DNA of 64,000 nucleotides from assembly GCA_963576475.1 (NCBI GenBank), contig OY754977.1, positions 16,750,033-16,814,032 on the forward strand. The letters are read 5' to 3'. The notes beneath the pieces are model-generated. The model searched no databases. It saw only the letters and a program-made list of their open reading frames with translations, and had not been told where the DNA came from. This stretch comes from Molanna angustata (Eukaryota; Arthropoda; Insecta; Trichoptera; Molannidae). The position numbers and the translations under genes were made by a program. Shown here piece by piece: positions 1 to 9,986 of this stretch. The stretch's first letter is position 1. Each line of letters begins with the position of its first letter.

Positions 1-445
1 GGAGAACCAGGAGCTCGAGGAACCTACAAGGCTTACGACCTGTCATCGGCTGGTTTACGTGAACTTTTTATGCGCTTGCGCAACGTCCGCCAATTATGCC
101 TTTTTATTGAGTTTCTTTTCAATTCAATTTTTGAAAGAAAAAATATATTTTTATCATGAAAATATGTTCGTTTGAAAACAAGCTGAAAAAACCATCGCCA
201 TCTACGAAAGTGACGAAGAAAATTTTTGGTATCGCCATGTATTGAGAAATTGGTTTATAAACAATGAAAGCAACAGTCCTTATAGTACATTAACTGACGA
301 TGCTTTCACACGAATGTCATCCCTGAACCGCGCCAGAAATACTCTTTGGCTTTTTTTACTTGCTTTGTACCATTGTTTATGTAAATCGAATATTTTTACA
401 CATTACGTTGACACCCGATAGGGAATAAATCCAATGTTTGCATAT
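1..445 (+). repeat. Family F repeat, copy 1, cut by window edge
   Basis: This stretch shares long blocks with 26861-27240, 33945-34085, 48160-48706, 61485-61690 and, inverted, 14790-15060. Shared blocks include GGAGAACCAGGA, ACGACCTGTCATCGGCTGG, TTTATGCGCTTGCG, AACAATGAAAG and TGTCATCCCTGAACCGCGCC. It contains no reading frame of note. The copy begins before position 1, so its left end is not visible. The family looks like a non-autonomous, foldback-prone DNA element. Confidence 0.75.
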
Positions 446-760
446 ATGCGACTATAAAATTCGTTATTATTATAATATTACAAAAGCACCTGTTTTTTCT
501 GGCGTTTTTTTTTTATAAAAAAAATATGATTTTATTTCTGTAATATATTGATATAGCGCCTTTCAACAGGCAAACTTTATAGCATTTTACGAGTTTGCAC
601 GATAGGTAGATCGGCATTCTTCGGGAGTAGGGAGATTGATATAAAGCAATGTCTGGGGTAAGGCCGGGGGTAGATTGATCGGGTATTGTTCGATAATATA
701 GTGCTCTCACGTTGTGGTTCATCGATTATACTATTATTGTACTTCACTCTTATATTACAA

Positions 761-823
761 TTTGAAAAATTAATTGACAATTTTGAAAAATTAATTGACG
801 ATTTTGAAAAATTAATTGACAAT
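761..823. repeat. Tandem repeat, 21 bp x 3
   Basis: Three consecutive 21-bp units starting TTTGAAAAATTAATTGAC differ by one base. Because 21 is a multiple of three, both strands read through as short repetitive peptides. These are artefacts of the repeat rather than genes. Confidence 0.9.
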
Positions 824-1603
824 TTTAAATTTCATAATATAAAAAATAATTTAAACTATTTAAATTAGTTTAAACACGAACGATCCATTGAAATGAATCG
901 GGCCAATCGAATAATATAAAGTTTCTAGAAATTAATTCTAATAAATTCTGTATAAGTATTTAAAATGGTTGCATGTATTAAATACATTTACCTTTTTACT
1001 ATTCAAACACTAAATAATGTTTGTCGATATTATATCGATGCTCACGAACAGTTTAAATTTGTTTTAATAGAGAACATAAGTGAAAGTTTTGCATGAAATG
1101 GTGATCCCCAAATTTGACAAGAGTATAGTAGCCACAGATCGTACGAAAAACAAGAAAAAGGAACCATCTTGAATAAATATTTATAATTATATATTAAATA
1201 ATAGTATATACTTTGTTTGAATAATACTTTGGAACAATATTCTCTTAATCAGGAGATTTAGTATTACTAAAAGAATCAAATCTTAAAATGATGATAAACT
1301 TAGACTAAGAACAAACAAATACCTACATAGAATCGAATACCAATGAAAATAAAAATATTGGAAAAGGCGTTTCGAGAATTTTCCTAAGTAGATTTGCCTG
1401 AGAAGAACACCTCATAATTGTTTTTATTATTTTTAGTATTACCGTCATTTTGATACGCCAGAAAATCCGATTGAAAATCCCATTTTCGCGATTAAAATTA
1501 TAAAAAAAAGGTGCATTGATTTACAGACAGAGCTGTGACTTGAGTTAAGGAAAAAAATTAGGATCTGTCCATTTGGGAAATGAATCTGATTACTTATTTT
1601 TTG
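824..1603. other. Unassigned AT-rich sequence
   Basis: I see no coding similarity, no repeat shared with the rest of the window and no structured RNA here. Confidence 0.5.
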
Positions 1604-1605
1604 TA

Positions 1606-2154
1606 CAAGGTGTCTCAAAATAGAGTTTATATTTGTGTTGAGTGCTATGTGGAGATGTTTGACGACTTCTTGGTGCCTGAACTGCAAAAATTTCGTGGCA
1701 ATAACCAAAGAACATGATTCCAGCAACGTCACTCACGTCTAATTCATCTCTGCCACGAGTTCGTGAAATTTTACCAGGCAAATTGATCTCCAGGTGAGGT
1801 GACATACATATATTGGCCTCCACGCAGTCCTGATTTAACCCCTATGGACTTTTTCCTATGGGGTTATCTTAAATCTAAAGTATACGCCAGTAAATCGACT
1901 TTCCTGGCGCATTTGAAAGTAAATATCCGTCACAAAATGGTAGTCATCACTGAGTCCACCTGCCGAGCCGTCATAAGTAATTTTAGTGTTCGATTAAATG
2001 AGTGCTGCGAACGCGAGGATCTACATTTGGACGATATTATTTTTAAGAAATAAATTCCCAAATTGTGTACTTTAATCATTTATAATCATTTTTTTAAATA
2101 CACGGCTTACTTTCTTTTAATCGATCCACTAAATATTAATTTTGAGACAACCTG
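1606..2154 (+). mobile_element. mariner-like element, internally deleted
   Basis: The left end AAGGTGTCTCAAAAT and the right end ATTTTGAGACAACCTG are imperfect inverted copies. The element is flanked by TA on both sides (1604-1605 and 2155-2156), the target duplication of the Tc1/mariner superfamily. At about 549 bp it is less than half of a full mariner and keeps only the 3' part of a transposase, so it cannot move itself. The TIR and TA are visible directly; the superfamily follows from these and from the transposase remnant. Confidence 0.8.
1799..2053 (+). pseudogene. mariner-like transposase, C-terminal remnant
   Basis: This 84-residue frame contains WPPRSPDLTPMDFFLWGYLK, a hallmark of insect mariner-type DD(E/D) transposases. 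The block WPPRSPDLTP lies around the last catalytic acidic residue, and the following text matches the usual C-terminal tail. Upstream (about 1640-1798) residual similarity continues in shifted frames: a degraded stretch precedes the WPP block, and the first catalytic regions are absent. A normal mariner transposase has about 340-350 residues, so this is a quarter of one. The start Met is only the first ATG in the surviving frame. It lies inside the TA-flanked element 1606-2154 and is surely inactive. Confidence 0.8.
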
Positions 2155-2159
2155 TATTT

Positions 2160-2736
2160 TTTGAGTTAAAATTTGTTCTCATACTAACGCAAAAATTTAT
2201 TTAAATTAAAAACTAAAAAGCCAAACCAGAAATTATTATATTTTATTGGACCACGGTTGGCGTGTGTAACGTCACTAAATAGCAGATATATTTTTTCTTT
2301 AAACTCCCTTCCGCTAAGCGTCCCTTGTTGATTTATGTTCAGTACTCTAACTTCTAACCCCACAAAATTAACCTTATAACGCTCAGAGGTATGTATGTAC
2401 ATACAAATATACCTTTTAACAGGAACGAAAATGGTCCCTATAACATAGGTGCTGTTGTACCTATTAATATTATTAAATATCTACCTACTCTCAAATACGG
2501 CGCAGCCAAACGGAAAACACGTGTCAAGAATGAAACTGTAACGTACAACCTTTAATATTTGTGTGACTTTTAATAATAGTGCACTGAATAAATTATTTGA
2601 AATTCGAATGTTGACCGAAACGCTACTTTTAAATCAAAACCGCTATGTTAATACATTTATCAGTACCTATAGAAGTCTTTTTATGTTATTTTTCGTATCT
2701 AATATTTTTATTATATTGACTTGAAAACATACAAAA
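2160..2736. other. Unassigned sequence between two repeats
   Basis: This is AT-rich with no protein similarity that I recognise. An open minus-strand frame at 2184-2402 has no recognisable content. Confidence 0.45.
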
Positions 2737-3312
2737 TGAATGGGTTGTGGCCAACGCTAAACTTCTCACAAACGAGTCATCCTATAAAGTATTCAAATTT
2801 TGTATGGAAAATTTACAGCATTTTCATGAAATGTGTGGTTAAATTATTTTTCATTGAAATATTTTATTATGAAAACTTGATAACTCTTTAGTGCCATTTT
2901 ATGAAAGTGGTGTGCCTTTTTACCAATTTGAAAATAAAAAATTCAAATTTTAACTTTCCTGAGCTTGGGGTCACTTTGAAATATTTGACAGTTAAAAAAA
3001 TTGAAAAGCACTATTCAGATATCCTTCAAAATCTAATGGGGTCTAAGTGAGTATAAGATATACAAATTTGCAAAATTTGAATAGAATCGAATGAGTACTT
3101 TAGTCTACAATCGATAAAGTAAAAATGAACACGCCGTACATAGCACAGTGCACACAGCACATAGCACACACACACACACAGATACATTGTGATGAAACTT
3201 TCAGAATACAATCTCAGCATAAAACTAGTTTATAATCTGAAAAAATAGCCTTGAAAATTGCGAAATTATAACTCCCCACTATATCCCCTTGGGTTAGTGA
3301 GGAGTAAAAATA
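2737..3312 (+). repeat. Family W repeat, full-length-looking copy
   Basis: The copy starts with AATGGGTTGTGGCCAACGC and ends with GGTTAGTGAGGAGTAAAAA. The same start, middle (GGGTCACTTTGAAATATTTG, TGTGATGAAACTTTCAG) and end recur at 23814-24348 on this strand and at 49799-50377 and 56143-56530 on the other strand. A CA microsatellite lies at about 3165-3182. There is no reading frame. The termini show short hairpins rather than conventional TIRs, so the superfamily is unknown. Confidence 0.8.
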
Positions 3313-3340
3313 TAAGTATACTTATTAGATATTTTCGGAG

Positions 3341-3362
3341 TTAATCTTGTAGCATATTTCAA
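3341..3362 (+). repeat. Left 22-bp direct repeat flanking piggyBac-like element
   Basis: This 22-bp sequence starts TTAATCTTGTAGC and ends in TCAA. It recurs exactly at 7718-7739, on the other side of the piggyBac-like element. The copy next to the left end finishes in TCAA, while the copy next to the right end starts with TTAA, the canonical piggyBac target. Confidence 0.9.
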
Positions 3363-3735
3363 CCCTTTTGTAGGCCCTGGAAAGATGGTTTCCCATTACA
3401 TAGAAAGTATGAAAAAAGTCATCGGGAATCAGAATTTTCATATTAAATTTAAAACACCATCTCTTGAAACATTAGAAAAACACTTTTTATAAAAATCTGT
3501 TTTATCGACCATTCCTACATCTTGTTATTAGGCGGGAAAAATGACATTTCACATATTTCATCTCTTACTGCTATACTGTTGCTGTGAATTTTGAATATTT
3601 TATATTATTTCTAGTTTTTGACTCTTTCTAAGTTATAAGAGCCACTTATTTTACTAAAGTAAGTATTATTTTTGATTTATAAAATATTTTTTTTACAAAT
3701 CTCTTATTAGTTTACTATTGTTGACGATTTTACTA

Positions 3736-3762
3736 GGTGGGAAGCATAGTTCCCACGGAACT
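3736..3762. repeat. piggyBac subterminal inverted repeat, left
   Basis: GGTGGGAAGCATAGTTCCCA followed by CGGAACT matches, with a few changes, the reverse complement of 7561-7587. It is itself partly palindromic (TGGGAA and TTCCCA). Such subterminal repeats are typical transposase-binding sites, but binding here is inferred. Confidence 0.75.
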
Positions 3763-3855
3763 AAATCTCAACCATTTTTTTTCATACATTTTTTTTTTCA
3801 TAAATATAATATACTTCTTTTTTCTTCTTTATAATCATTTTTTTATATCTTTTAG

Positions 3856-4980
3856 ATGTCTAAACAATGGAACATGGATATAGAAGGTCATGTAGAAGAA
3901 ATGATGGATTTTTTAAATTCACTTCCCGAGGATGATACTGATTCAGAGGCAGAATGTGACATAGATGCCTATTCAGAATTGGTGGAATTAGATAATACTC
4001 AGTTTAGTGACAATAATAACTCATTGCGAGATGTAATATTGGATGAGAATGTTTTACCAGAATCTCCTTTCATTCAAGAGAATGTTTTACCAGAGAGTAA
4101 TGATACAAGCTATCTACTTGATGTCGAATGGGGTGAAAATATAAGTGACTTCCAAATTCCTGTGGAAAACATTAAGGATGCTGCATCTGTTTCATCTTCA
4201 GAGCTATTACCTTCCTCAATCCAAAAAGAAAAAAAATATTTCGATGCTACTTTCAATAATATCATTGACATAATAGTAATCGAAACAAATAGATATGCTC
4301 AGCAAAAAAAGACAACAAACTGGACTGATACAACAAAAGAAGAAATCCGCGCCCTGATTGGTATATTTATAATTATGGGTATTCACCAGCTACCCCAACT
4401 TAAAAATTATTGGAGTTCAGATCCTATTCTTGGTGTGCCAGCTATTGCTAATATCATAACATCAAAAAGGTACAAAAAATTAATTGAAAATATACACATG
4501 AATGACAATATAAAAAATAAATCAAGAGACGATTGTAACCATGACAAGCTGCATAAAGTCCGACCAGTCGTAAATGAGCTAAATAATAACATAAAAAAAT
4601 TAATAAATATATCCTCATATTTATCTGTCGATGAATCAATGATAAAATTTAAGGGCAGGTCGACGATAAAGCAATATATGCCTATGAAACCCATAAAACG
4701 GGGATATAAAGTTTGGTGCCTCGCAGATTCCACTACAGGATACATCACAAAATTTGAAATATATACTGGAAAAACAACAAATCAAAATAAACAAGAATTC
4801 GGACTGGGTGAACGTGTAGTGATCCAACTAACAAATGATATTCATAACCAAATGTGCATCGTAGCATTTGATAATTTTTTCACGAGTACGAAATTACTGA
4901 TTCATCTCTACAGAAAGGGGATTTTTTCATTAGGCACGGTTAGGACTAATAAAAAAGATTTACCAGATAGGGGCAAGTAG
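3856..4980 (+). pseudogene. piggyBac-like transposase, N-terminal two thirds
   Basis: The first 371 codons encode an acidic, Ser/Asp-rich N terminus (residues 1-110) followed by the DDE_Tnp_1_7 catalytic domain. The first catalytic Asp lies in LSVDESMIKFKGR (D259), the second in AFDNFFTS (D339). The frame is then broken by the insertion at 4970, which adds three codons and a stop from its terminal repeat. The third Asp and the Cys-rich tail lie in 6738-7385. The ATG follows directly after a pyrimidine stretch ending TTTTAG, which could be a 3' splice site. I see no stop or frameshift inside this piece, so the insertion may be the main inactivating event. Confidence 0.9.
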
Positions 4981-5167
4981 TGTACCTGCGAACAAAATAC
5001 ATTTTTTTAACTTTAAACGTAGATTTCACAGTTTCGGCTTACAGGACGCGTAAAATAACTAATTCATTTTATAAAATAACATTTCTACTTTTAATTAACA
5101 TTCATAATTTTACTTCATTGCGACTATTTTAAATAAAAAATAGAAAAATGTTAAAACATTCATTTTT

Positions 5168-5227
5168 GTTCAGAGGTACACTACTGGTGTGTACCTCTGA
5201 ACAGTACGGTGTGTACCTTCGAACAGT
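5168..5227. repeat. Left subterminal palindrome of pogo-like insert
   Basis: TGTTCAGAGGTACAC is followed after a short gap by its reverse complement GTGTACCTCTGAACA. A third variant, GTGTACCTTCGAACA, follows. These repeat the terminal GTGTACCT-CGAAC motif about 200 bp inside the element. Confidence 0.88.
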
Positions 5228-6135
5228 ATTAAATAAGAATCGGATCGATTTGAAATGTTGTCATTTGATAGTATTTATGATGAACTCAATTCAGGGAATT
5301 AAAAAGACAATGTAAATATCTTAAACTTTATTTAAAATACAAATAGTTTTGCTCAATAATGTTGTGTACGTAGGTACCTATGGATTCTAAAAGGTTTACA
5401 TTTTGGTCGGCATATAAAAAATTACAGTCTTGCAAAAATACTAATTACAAGCAGTACTATGAGTACTTAAAAAATAATACAAGAGTTAAATAGAGTAAAA
5501 AATAAAAAAGAGTAAAATTATTTTAAGTAATTTATACTTAATTAATTTTTGGCGCTGTTGAAAAATCAAGTCAGAATCTACAGTCACTATCTTAGTTTGA
5601 TATTACAAAGCATTTGTGGCAAATAAATAAATCATTGTCTTCTTCATCTAGAATATTCTTTCATAACATTTAGGAATATAAGTCTTATGAATTATTAATT
5701 TATATTTATAAATTACATGTATTACGGTGTAAAGATCTGGTTTTTACGCATTCTCAGGCTCCACATTTAATGAATGTGATGTCATTCATTATTTTAATCT
5801 TCTGCTTTTTTGAAGAATTTTTTTTTTTATTCTAGAATATTATCGAACTTTAATCAGGTAACTGGTGATCGTTTTATTTGTTTTGACGCTTTATCTAATA
5901 GAGCATTTTTTATGGTGTTTCAGTTACTATTCTGAATTTCCATTTTTTCTATTTCTTGGTGAGGCCTTAGGGAATGGACGAATAATTTAAGGATAAAATA
6001 ATTGAGGGCCTTTCCTGGTTGATGGAATTGACAATCCGTTTGTATCATTAGGTGGTTGATTTAAAACATTGCTTTGTGACTCATTAGCTTCATGAAAAAT
6101 GATGTTCTCTTGCAGTACTTGAAAATTGTGGTTGG

Positions 6136-6225
6136 TTATAGATCATATTTTTCTGCAGCTTTTTTGACAGACAACCCTTTTCGACATTCTTCTACAACTC
6201 TCTCTAAGAATCTGTCGATGCGGGA
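6136..6225 (-). pseudogene. pogo/Tigger-type HTH remnant
   Basis: On the minus strand a short frame reads RIDRFLERVVEECRKGLSVK followed by KAAEKYDL and a stop. The pattern of a helix, then G-(L/M)-S-V-KKAA, then a predicted second helix resembles the N-terminal Psq/CENP-B-like HTH of pogo and Tigger transposases. After the stop the frame continues for a few residues that could belong to the recognition helix, so the stop looks like a nonsense mutation. No DDE domain follows. This is my recognition by eye, and a profile search would settle it. Confidence 0.6.
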
Positions 6226-6315
6226 GATCTTTTAACACATGATTTGCTTCTTGACACTAAAATATAAAAGATATCAAAATATTTAAATATTGTTTTACTT
6301 ATAAAAAGACGTGAG

Positions 6316-6373
6316 TGTACCTTCGAAAGCTGTTCGAAGGTACACTTATTGATGTGTTCAAAGGTACACACAT
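6316..6373. repeat. Right subterminal palindromes of pogo-like insert
   Basis: GTGTACCTTCGAA, a three-base gap and TGTTCGAAGGTACAC form a near-perfect 31-bp palindrome. A further TGTTCAAAGGTACACA copy follows at about 6356. Two more direct copies lie near the right terminus (6689-6725). Confidence 0.85.
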
Positions 6374-6737
6374 AGAGATTTTTCATTTAAAATTTAGTAA
6401 AAAATATTTAGGTTTTGTTATTCAAATTGGTGTTTTCGGTAAAAAGAAGATGATTGTACACATAAAAGTGTGAAATAAAACAATAGTTGAAATAAAAAAA
6501 AAATATCAAAAAAAAAACTATGAAAATTTTTTAAAAATTTACTTTTAATGATGAAAAACGTTTTTCAATCACAAAACACACTTAGTTGATTCTTGACACT
6601 AGAGAACACAGCAGTGTTAGCAGTATGATAAAAACTATTAATTATGAGGATTTTCATGTTATTATTCACAGGGTTTTTTTAGATATAGCAATTGTTCGAA
6701 GGTACACCCGTTCATAGGTACACCACTTGCCCCTATA

Positions 6738-7385
6738 ATGAAAAGTAATAAAAAATTAGACAAGGGAGAATTCCAATTCAAAACTAAAGGACCTGTACTC
6801 GCTGTTCGATGGATGGACAATAAGATGGTAAATTTTTTGTCCACTGTGACTAACCACCTCGATACAACAGCAGTATTGAGACGAAATAGGCAAGGTGAAC
6901 AAGAAAAAGTGTCTTGCCCAAAACTCGTATCAGAATACAATCGTATCATGGGTGGAGTTGACAGATTCGACCAACTGAGAGAGCGTTATGAAATTGGTAG
7001 GAGATCTGTGAAATGGTGGCATAGAATTATGTATTTTCTTATTGATTTGGCCATCGTAAATGCATATTTACTATCAAAAATGGAATCAAGGAATAACAGA
7101 GACCAATTATCTTTTAGGATAAGTTTGGCAAGACAACTGATAGGAGATTACTGCTCTAGAAAACGAAGAGGAAGACATACAATGTTTTTAGCAAAAAAAC
7201 GCACAATCCCGGAAGAAGTAAGATTGGCTAGTGTGGGTCAACATCTTCCATATCTAGGAGGAACCTACAGAAGATGTAGATGTTGCAGTACAAAAGCAAT
7301 AGAAAAAAGAACAAAGTATATGTGCACTGCTTGTGACATTCCACTTTGCGTGGATCCATGCTTTAAAATTTTTCACGGAAAATAA
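6738..7385 (+). pseudogene. piggyBac-like transposase, C-terminal third
   Basis: This 215-residue frame carries the third catalytic Asp in IMGGVDRFDQLRERYEIG (D75 of this piece). It ends in a cysteine-rich domain with CRCC, CTAC, C and CFKIFHGK, the zinc-binding tail of piggyBac-type transposases. The codon frame matches that of the upstream piece if the TA-flanked insert and one TA are ignored. The original protein would have been about 590 residues, normal for the family. The Met used here is internal to the original protein and not a real start. No internal stop is visible. Confidence 0.9.
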
Positions 7386-7560
7386 TTTTATAATTCGGTA
7401 TCTATGTATTGATTTCGATTTTTACAACTTCCTAGAGTTCAACGTATTTTTTATTTATTTTTAATATAACATTATTATTGTAAATCTTTTCTTTTTCCAA
7501 TAATAAATTGACATACAATAATTTTGTATTTTTCTCCATACATTTTTTTGTGTCAGCAAA

Positions 7561-7587
7561 AGTTCCGTGGGAAACATATTTCCCACC
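7561..7587. repeat. piggyBac subterminal inverted repeat, right
   Basis: This is the inverted counterpart of 3736-3762. It contains TTCCGTGGGAAACATATTTC followed by CCACC. Confidence 0.75.
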
Positions 7588-7717
7588 TTGTGTATCTTTT
7601 ATACTGATGATCTAGGTTTTATTTTTTTTTTAAATATTTTATTGAATAAGTTAAACTAAGCATATTATGCACAATAATTTTAGATACCAATATTTAAAAA
7701 AATTGCCCACGAAAGGG

Positions 7718-7739
7718 TTAATCTTGTAGCATATTTCAA
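7718..7739 (+). repeat. Right 22-bp direct repeat flanking piggyBac-like element
   Basis: This is identical to 3341-3362. It begins with the TTAA that abuts the right terminal repeat. Confidence 0.9.
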
Positions 7740-7837
7740 AGAATTTTGTTTGACCAATTCTCTTTGCTTAAACCACCAACGTTCCGTGCTTTATTTAACT
7801 TATCGTCTATTGATGACGTTCCAAAATATACTAATAC

Positions 7838-8297
7838 TGTTGATGCGAGAGCGGCGCTGGTTCGGTTTTAAATTTTTCTATTTGTAGAGGGTAGAGAATG
7901 CGAGGTGGTATGAATGATTATTACTGCATTTAACAATCTGAACACCTCCAGTGGCACCAAAACAAAATAATGCACCTACCTTTAGACCAGGGGGCTGGAA
8001 GGGCGTTCTCTGCAGTGTGGGCAGCTGAAGATGTCACAATTGGTCCAAAATTATAGCGGCGAGATGATTGCGAAAACTTAGATGCGTGATCGAATTGATA
8101 ACTGAAAATTCTTCTTTTCACAGTGCGAGCGGGCGAACACAGGTTGCGGATTGTCATCAAATTGACAACTGACTGCCGCGATAAACCTCCGGCCATCCTA
8201 TTGGCCGAGTCGGTGCATTACTTATTCGAATGACACACAGAGGCCCTCAAATAAGTCAAATGAAGTGATATACAAATTAAATTTTGTGGCGCGAACA
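7838..8297 (-). repeat. 3' LTR of BEL/Pao element
   Basis: The LTR begins TGTT and ends AACA in either reading. It differs from the 5' LTR at two visible positions (ACACAGGTTG against ACACACGTTG, and AAATGAAGTG against AAATGCAGTG). The purine run GGGAGAA on the minus strand directly abuts its inner edge and is the likely polypurine tract. An 88-codon open frame inside it is repeated in the other LTR and has no recognisable content. Confidence 0.92.
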
Positions 8298-8817
8298 TTC
8301 TCCCGGCCTTGGAAGTACCTGAATGGTACTTTCAAAGAACATAAAGAAGTCCCAATAGGTGCCGAAAGAAATTATTTGTTTAAGTATAAAAAATAAATAA
8401 AGGAAATTGATACTCCTTTATTACATGAAAAAAACATTAAAATTAATATGAGTTTATAAAATTTAAACTTATACGAAGAGCATGTTACTATAGATATAGA
8501 CAATAAATTGGCAATTGAATCGCGACAAATTGTTTCAAAAGGAAACTCGAAGGACCATTAACTTATTATTACATTAAAATTGCGAAAGAATGAGTAACAA
8601 ACTCCTCAAACTCATAGCGTAGAAACTTATCGGGAATTCATAGCGAGCGAATATATATAACGTAAAAACTTAGCGGGAATTCATAGCGAGCGAATATATA
8701 TTATAAAGAAAAACGACTTCTAAAGAAAATATGTAGCGGAAAATAACTACAGCGAAAATATATGTATAGACTTATATATAAAAATACATAGAATGATTGA
8801 TAATGTAAACGATTGTT
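8298..8817 (-). other. BEL/Pao 3' untranslated region with a tandem duplication
   Basis: This lies between the pol end and the 3' LTR. About 8622-8707 holds two tandem copies of a unit of about 44 bp with GGGAATTCATAGCGAGCGAA in each. No frame is visible. Confidence 0.7.
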
Positions 8818-8922
8818 ATTGAGTAGGTAAAGGACAAAGTTTAACAATCGGACGTTTAAAAATGCCAGATTTGGTTTTCACCAGAGCCACTCTAACTGTT
8901 CCATCAGTACCAGGATATCTGA
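8818..8922 (-). pseudogene. BEL/Pao integrase C-terminal tail
   Basis: The minus strand reads YPGTDGTVRVALVKTKSGIF, then KRPIVKLCPLP and a stop at 8818-8820. This is the characteristic last stretch of BEL/Pao pol. It is in a different frame from the upstream piece, which stops at 8904. The whole integrase catalytic core, normally several hundred residues, is missing between the two, so an internal deletion near 8922 has joined the start of integrase to its tail. Confidence 0.8.
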
Positions 8923-9986
8923 TCGTGTTTTGGCAGTAATGCGGGATGTTTAGTTTCAAAGGGAAGATCCGATTTCGACAATCTTCCTTCTATGCGTAAA
9001 ATGCCTTCCTCATCCACAAAAGGACTGAGGTGTTTTAATCTTTTCGAAATAATTTTAGACATTTTTAGGCCTTCCATGTCGTCTGCAAAATGAACACTTT
9101 GAACAGCACGAATGATAGCCTTTTCAGCGGTAATCAAATCAGAGACATTGATTGATTCGGAACGCGGTAAGATTTTTATAAAGCGAAGACAATAGACGAC
9201 GATACGTAAAAGCTTCTGCCAGCACGATACCCTTTTGGTAAGTTCATAAAACTCGACCGAAAGTGGTTTAGCGGTGAACAATGTATTTGATTTGAACTCA
9301 GGTAATACATCATGGTTGGCAGGTGTAAAAGGCTGAATTGGCCAATTTGAAACTGCACAACGCAGCCACGTAGGACCGTTTCACCACAAATCATGGGATA
9401 TTAGTTGAGATGGCAATAGACCACGGGAAAGACAGTCGCTTGGATTATCAATCCCTGCTACATGATAATAATTTTGCGATTTTAAGTTTTCTTGGCACTG
9501 AGCTACGCGGTTACTTACAAAAATCGACCATCTATGTGGCGAAGAATGAATCCATGAGAGGGCGATTTTGGAATCAGAAAATGCGTAAATTCCAGCAATT
9601 GGAATAATTGTACGATAATTGTCATACACTAGTTTGACCAGTTTTGACATCAAGACTGCGGCACAAAGTTCTAAGCGGGCAAGAGTGTGTATTTTCACAG
9701 GCGAAACCTTTGATTTTGAACACAGCAGTCTCAAACTAATGTTTCCTGCATCATCTGTAACGTGTAAATATATTACACAGCCGTAAGCGTTAAGGCTAGC
9801 GTCAGAGAATGCTACGATATTTACTATCGAATTATTATGAAAGCCAATATGGCGCGGTATTTTTAGACTTGTTAATAAAGGGAGTTCTTGCAATAAGAAA
9901 GAATAGCGGTGAATTATAGCGGGTGGTGGCATGTCATCCCAGTCTATTTTAACAAGCCAAAGCTCCTTAATGAGCAATTTAGCGAA
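8904..9986 (-). pseudogene. BEL/Pao RNase H and start of integrase
   Basis: The frame from 9986 downwards carries RNase H residues in AFSDASLNAYG, ARLELCA, YAFSDSKIALSWI and HVAGIDNPSDCLSRG. A TGA at 9381-9383 (a probable Trp codon) interrupts it, but the same frame resumes and runs to 8904. That part includes EGRLSKSDLPFETKHPALLP, which leads into the zinc-binding start of BEL integrase. Upstream it is in frame with the RT piece across a TAA at 9987-9989. The RNase H acidic residues are present, so the domain was functional in the progenitor. Confidence 0.85.

Larger units (their letters stand above)
4970..6733. mobile_element. pogo-like element inserted in piggyBac transposase
   Basis: The insert is bounded by TA at 4968-4969 and 6734-6735. 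Its ends are imperfect inverted repeats: GGGGCAAGTAGTGTACCT at the left and the complement of GGGGCAAGTGGTGTACCT at the right. Copies of the TGTTCGAAGGTACAC motif recur internally as palindromes at 5168-5202 and 6316-6346. A remnant of a helix-turn-helix DNA-binding domain on the minus strand (6136-6225) points to the pogo branch of Tc1/mariner. The rest (5230-6100) is AT-rich without a usable frame, so this is a deletion derivative. Confidence 0.85.
3363..7717 (+). mobile_element. piggyBac-like DNA transposon, interrupted
   Basis: Short terminal inverted repeats are visible: CCCTTTTGTAGGC at the left and the complement of CCCTTTCGTGGGC at the right. TTAA abuts the right end and TCAA the left end. 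Subterminal inverted repeats of 27 bp lie at 3736-3762 and 7561-7587. The transposase is on the plus strand in two pieces (3856-4968 and 6736-7385) separated by a pogo-like insertion. Without the insertion the element would be about 2.6 kb, a normal size for the family. Confidence 0.88.

Noticed and set aside
4970..6733. The insert in the piggyBac gene as a spliced intron
   Set aside because: Its edges are inverted repeats flanked by TA, with no GT...AG at the junctions and an HTH remnant inside. A transposon explains it better.
7930..8196. An 88-codon minus-strand frame repeated at 13874-14140
   Set aside because: It lies wholly inside the LTR and its duplicate, has no known domain, and is repeated only because the LTR is.
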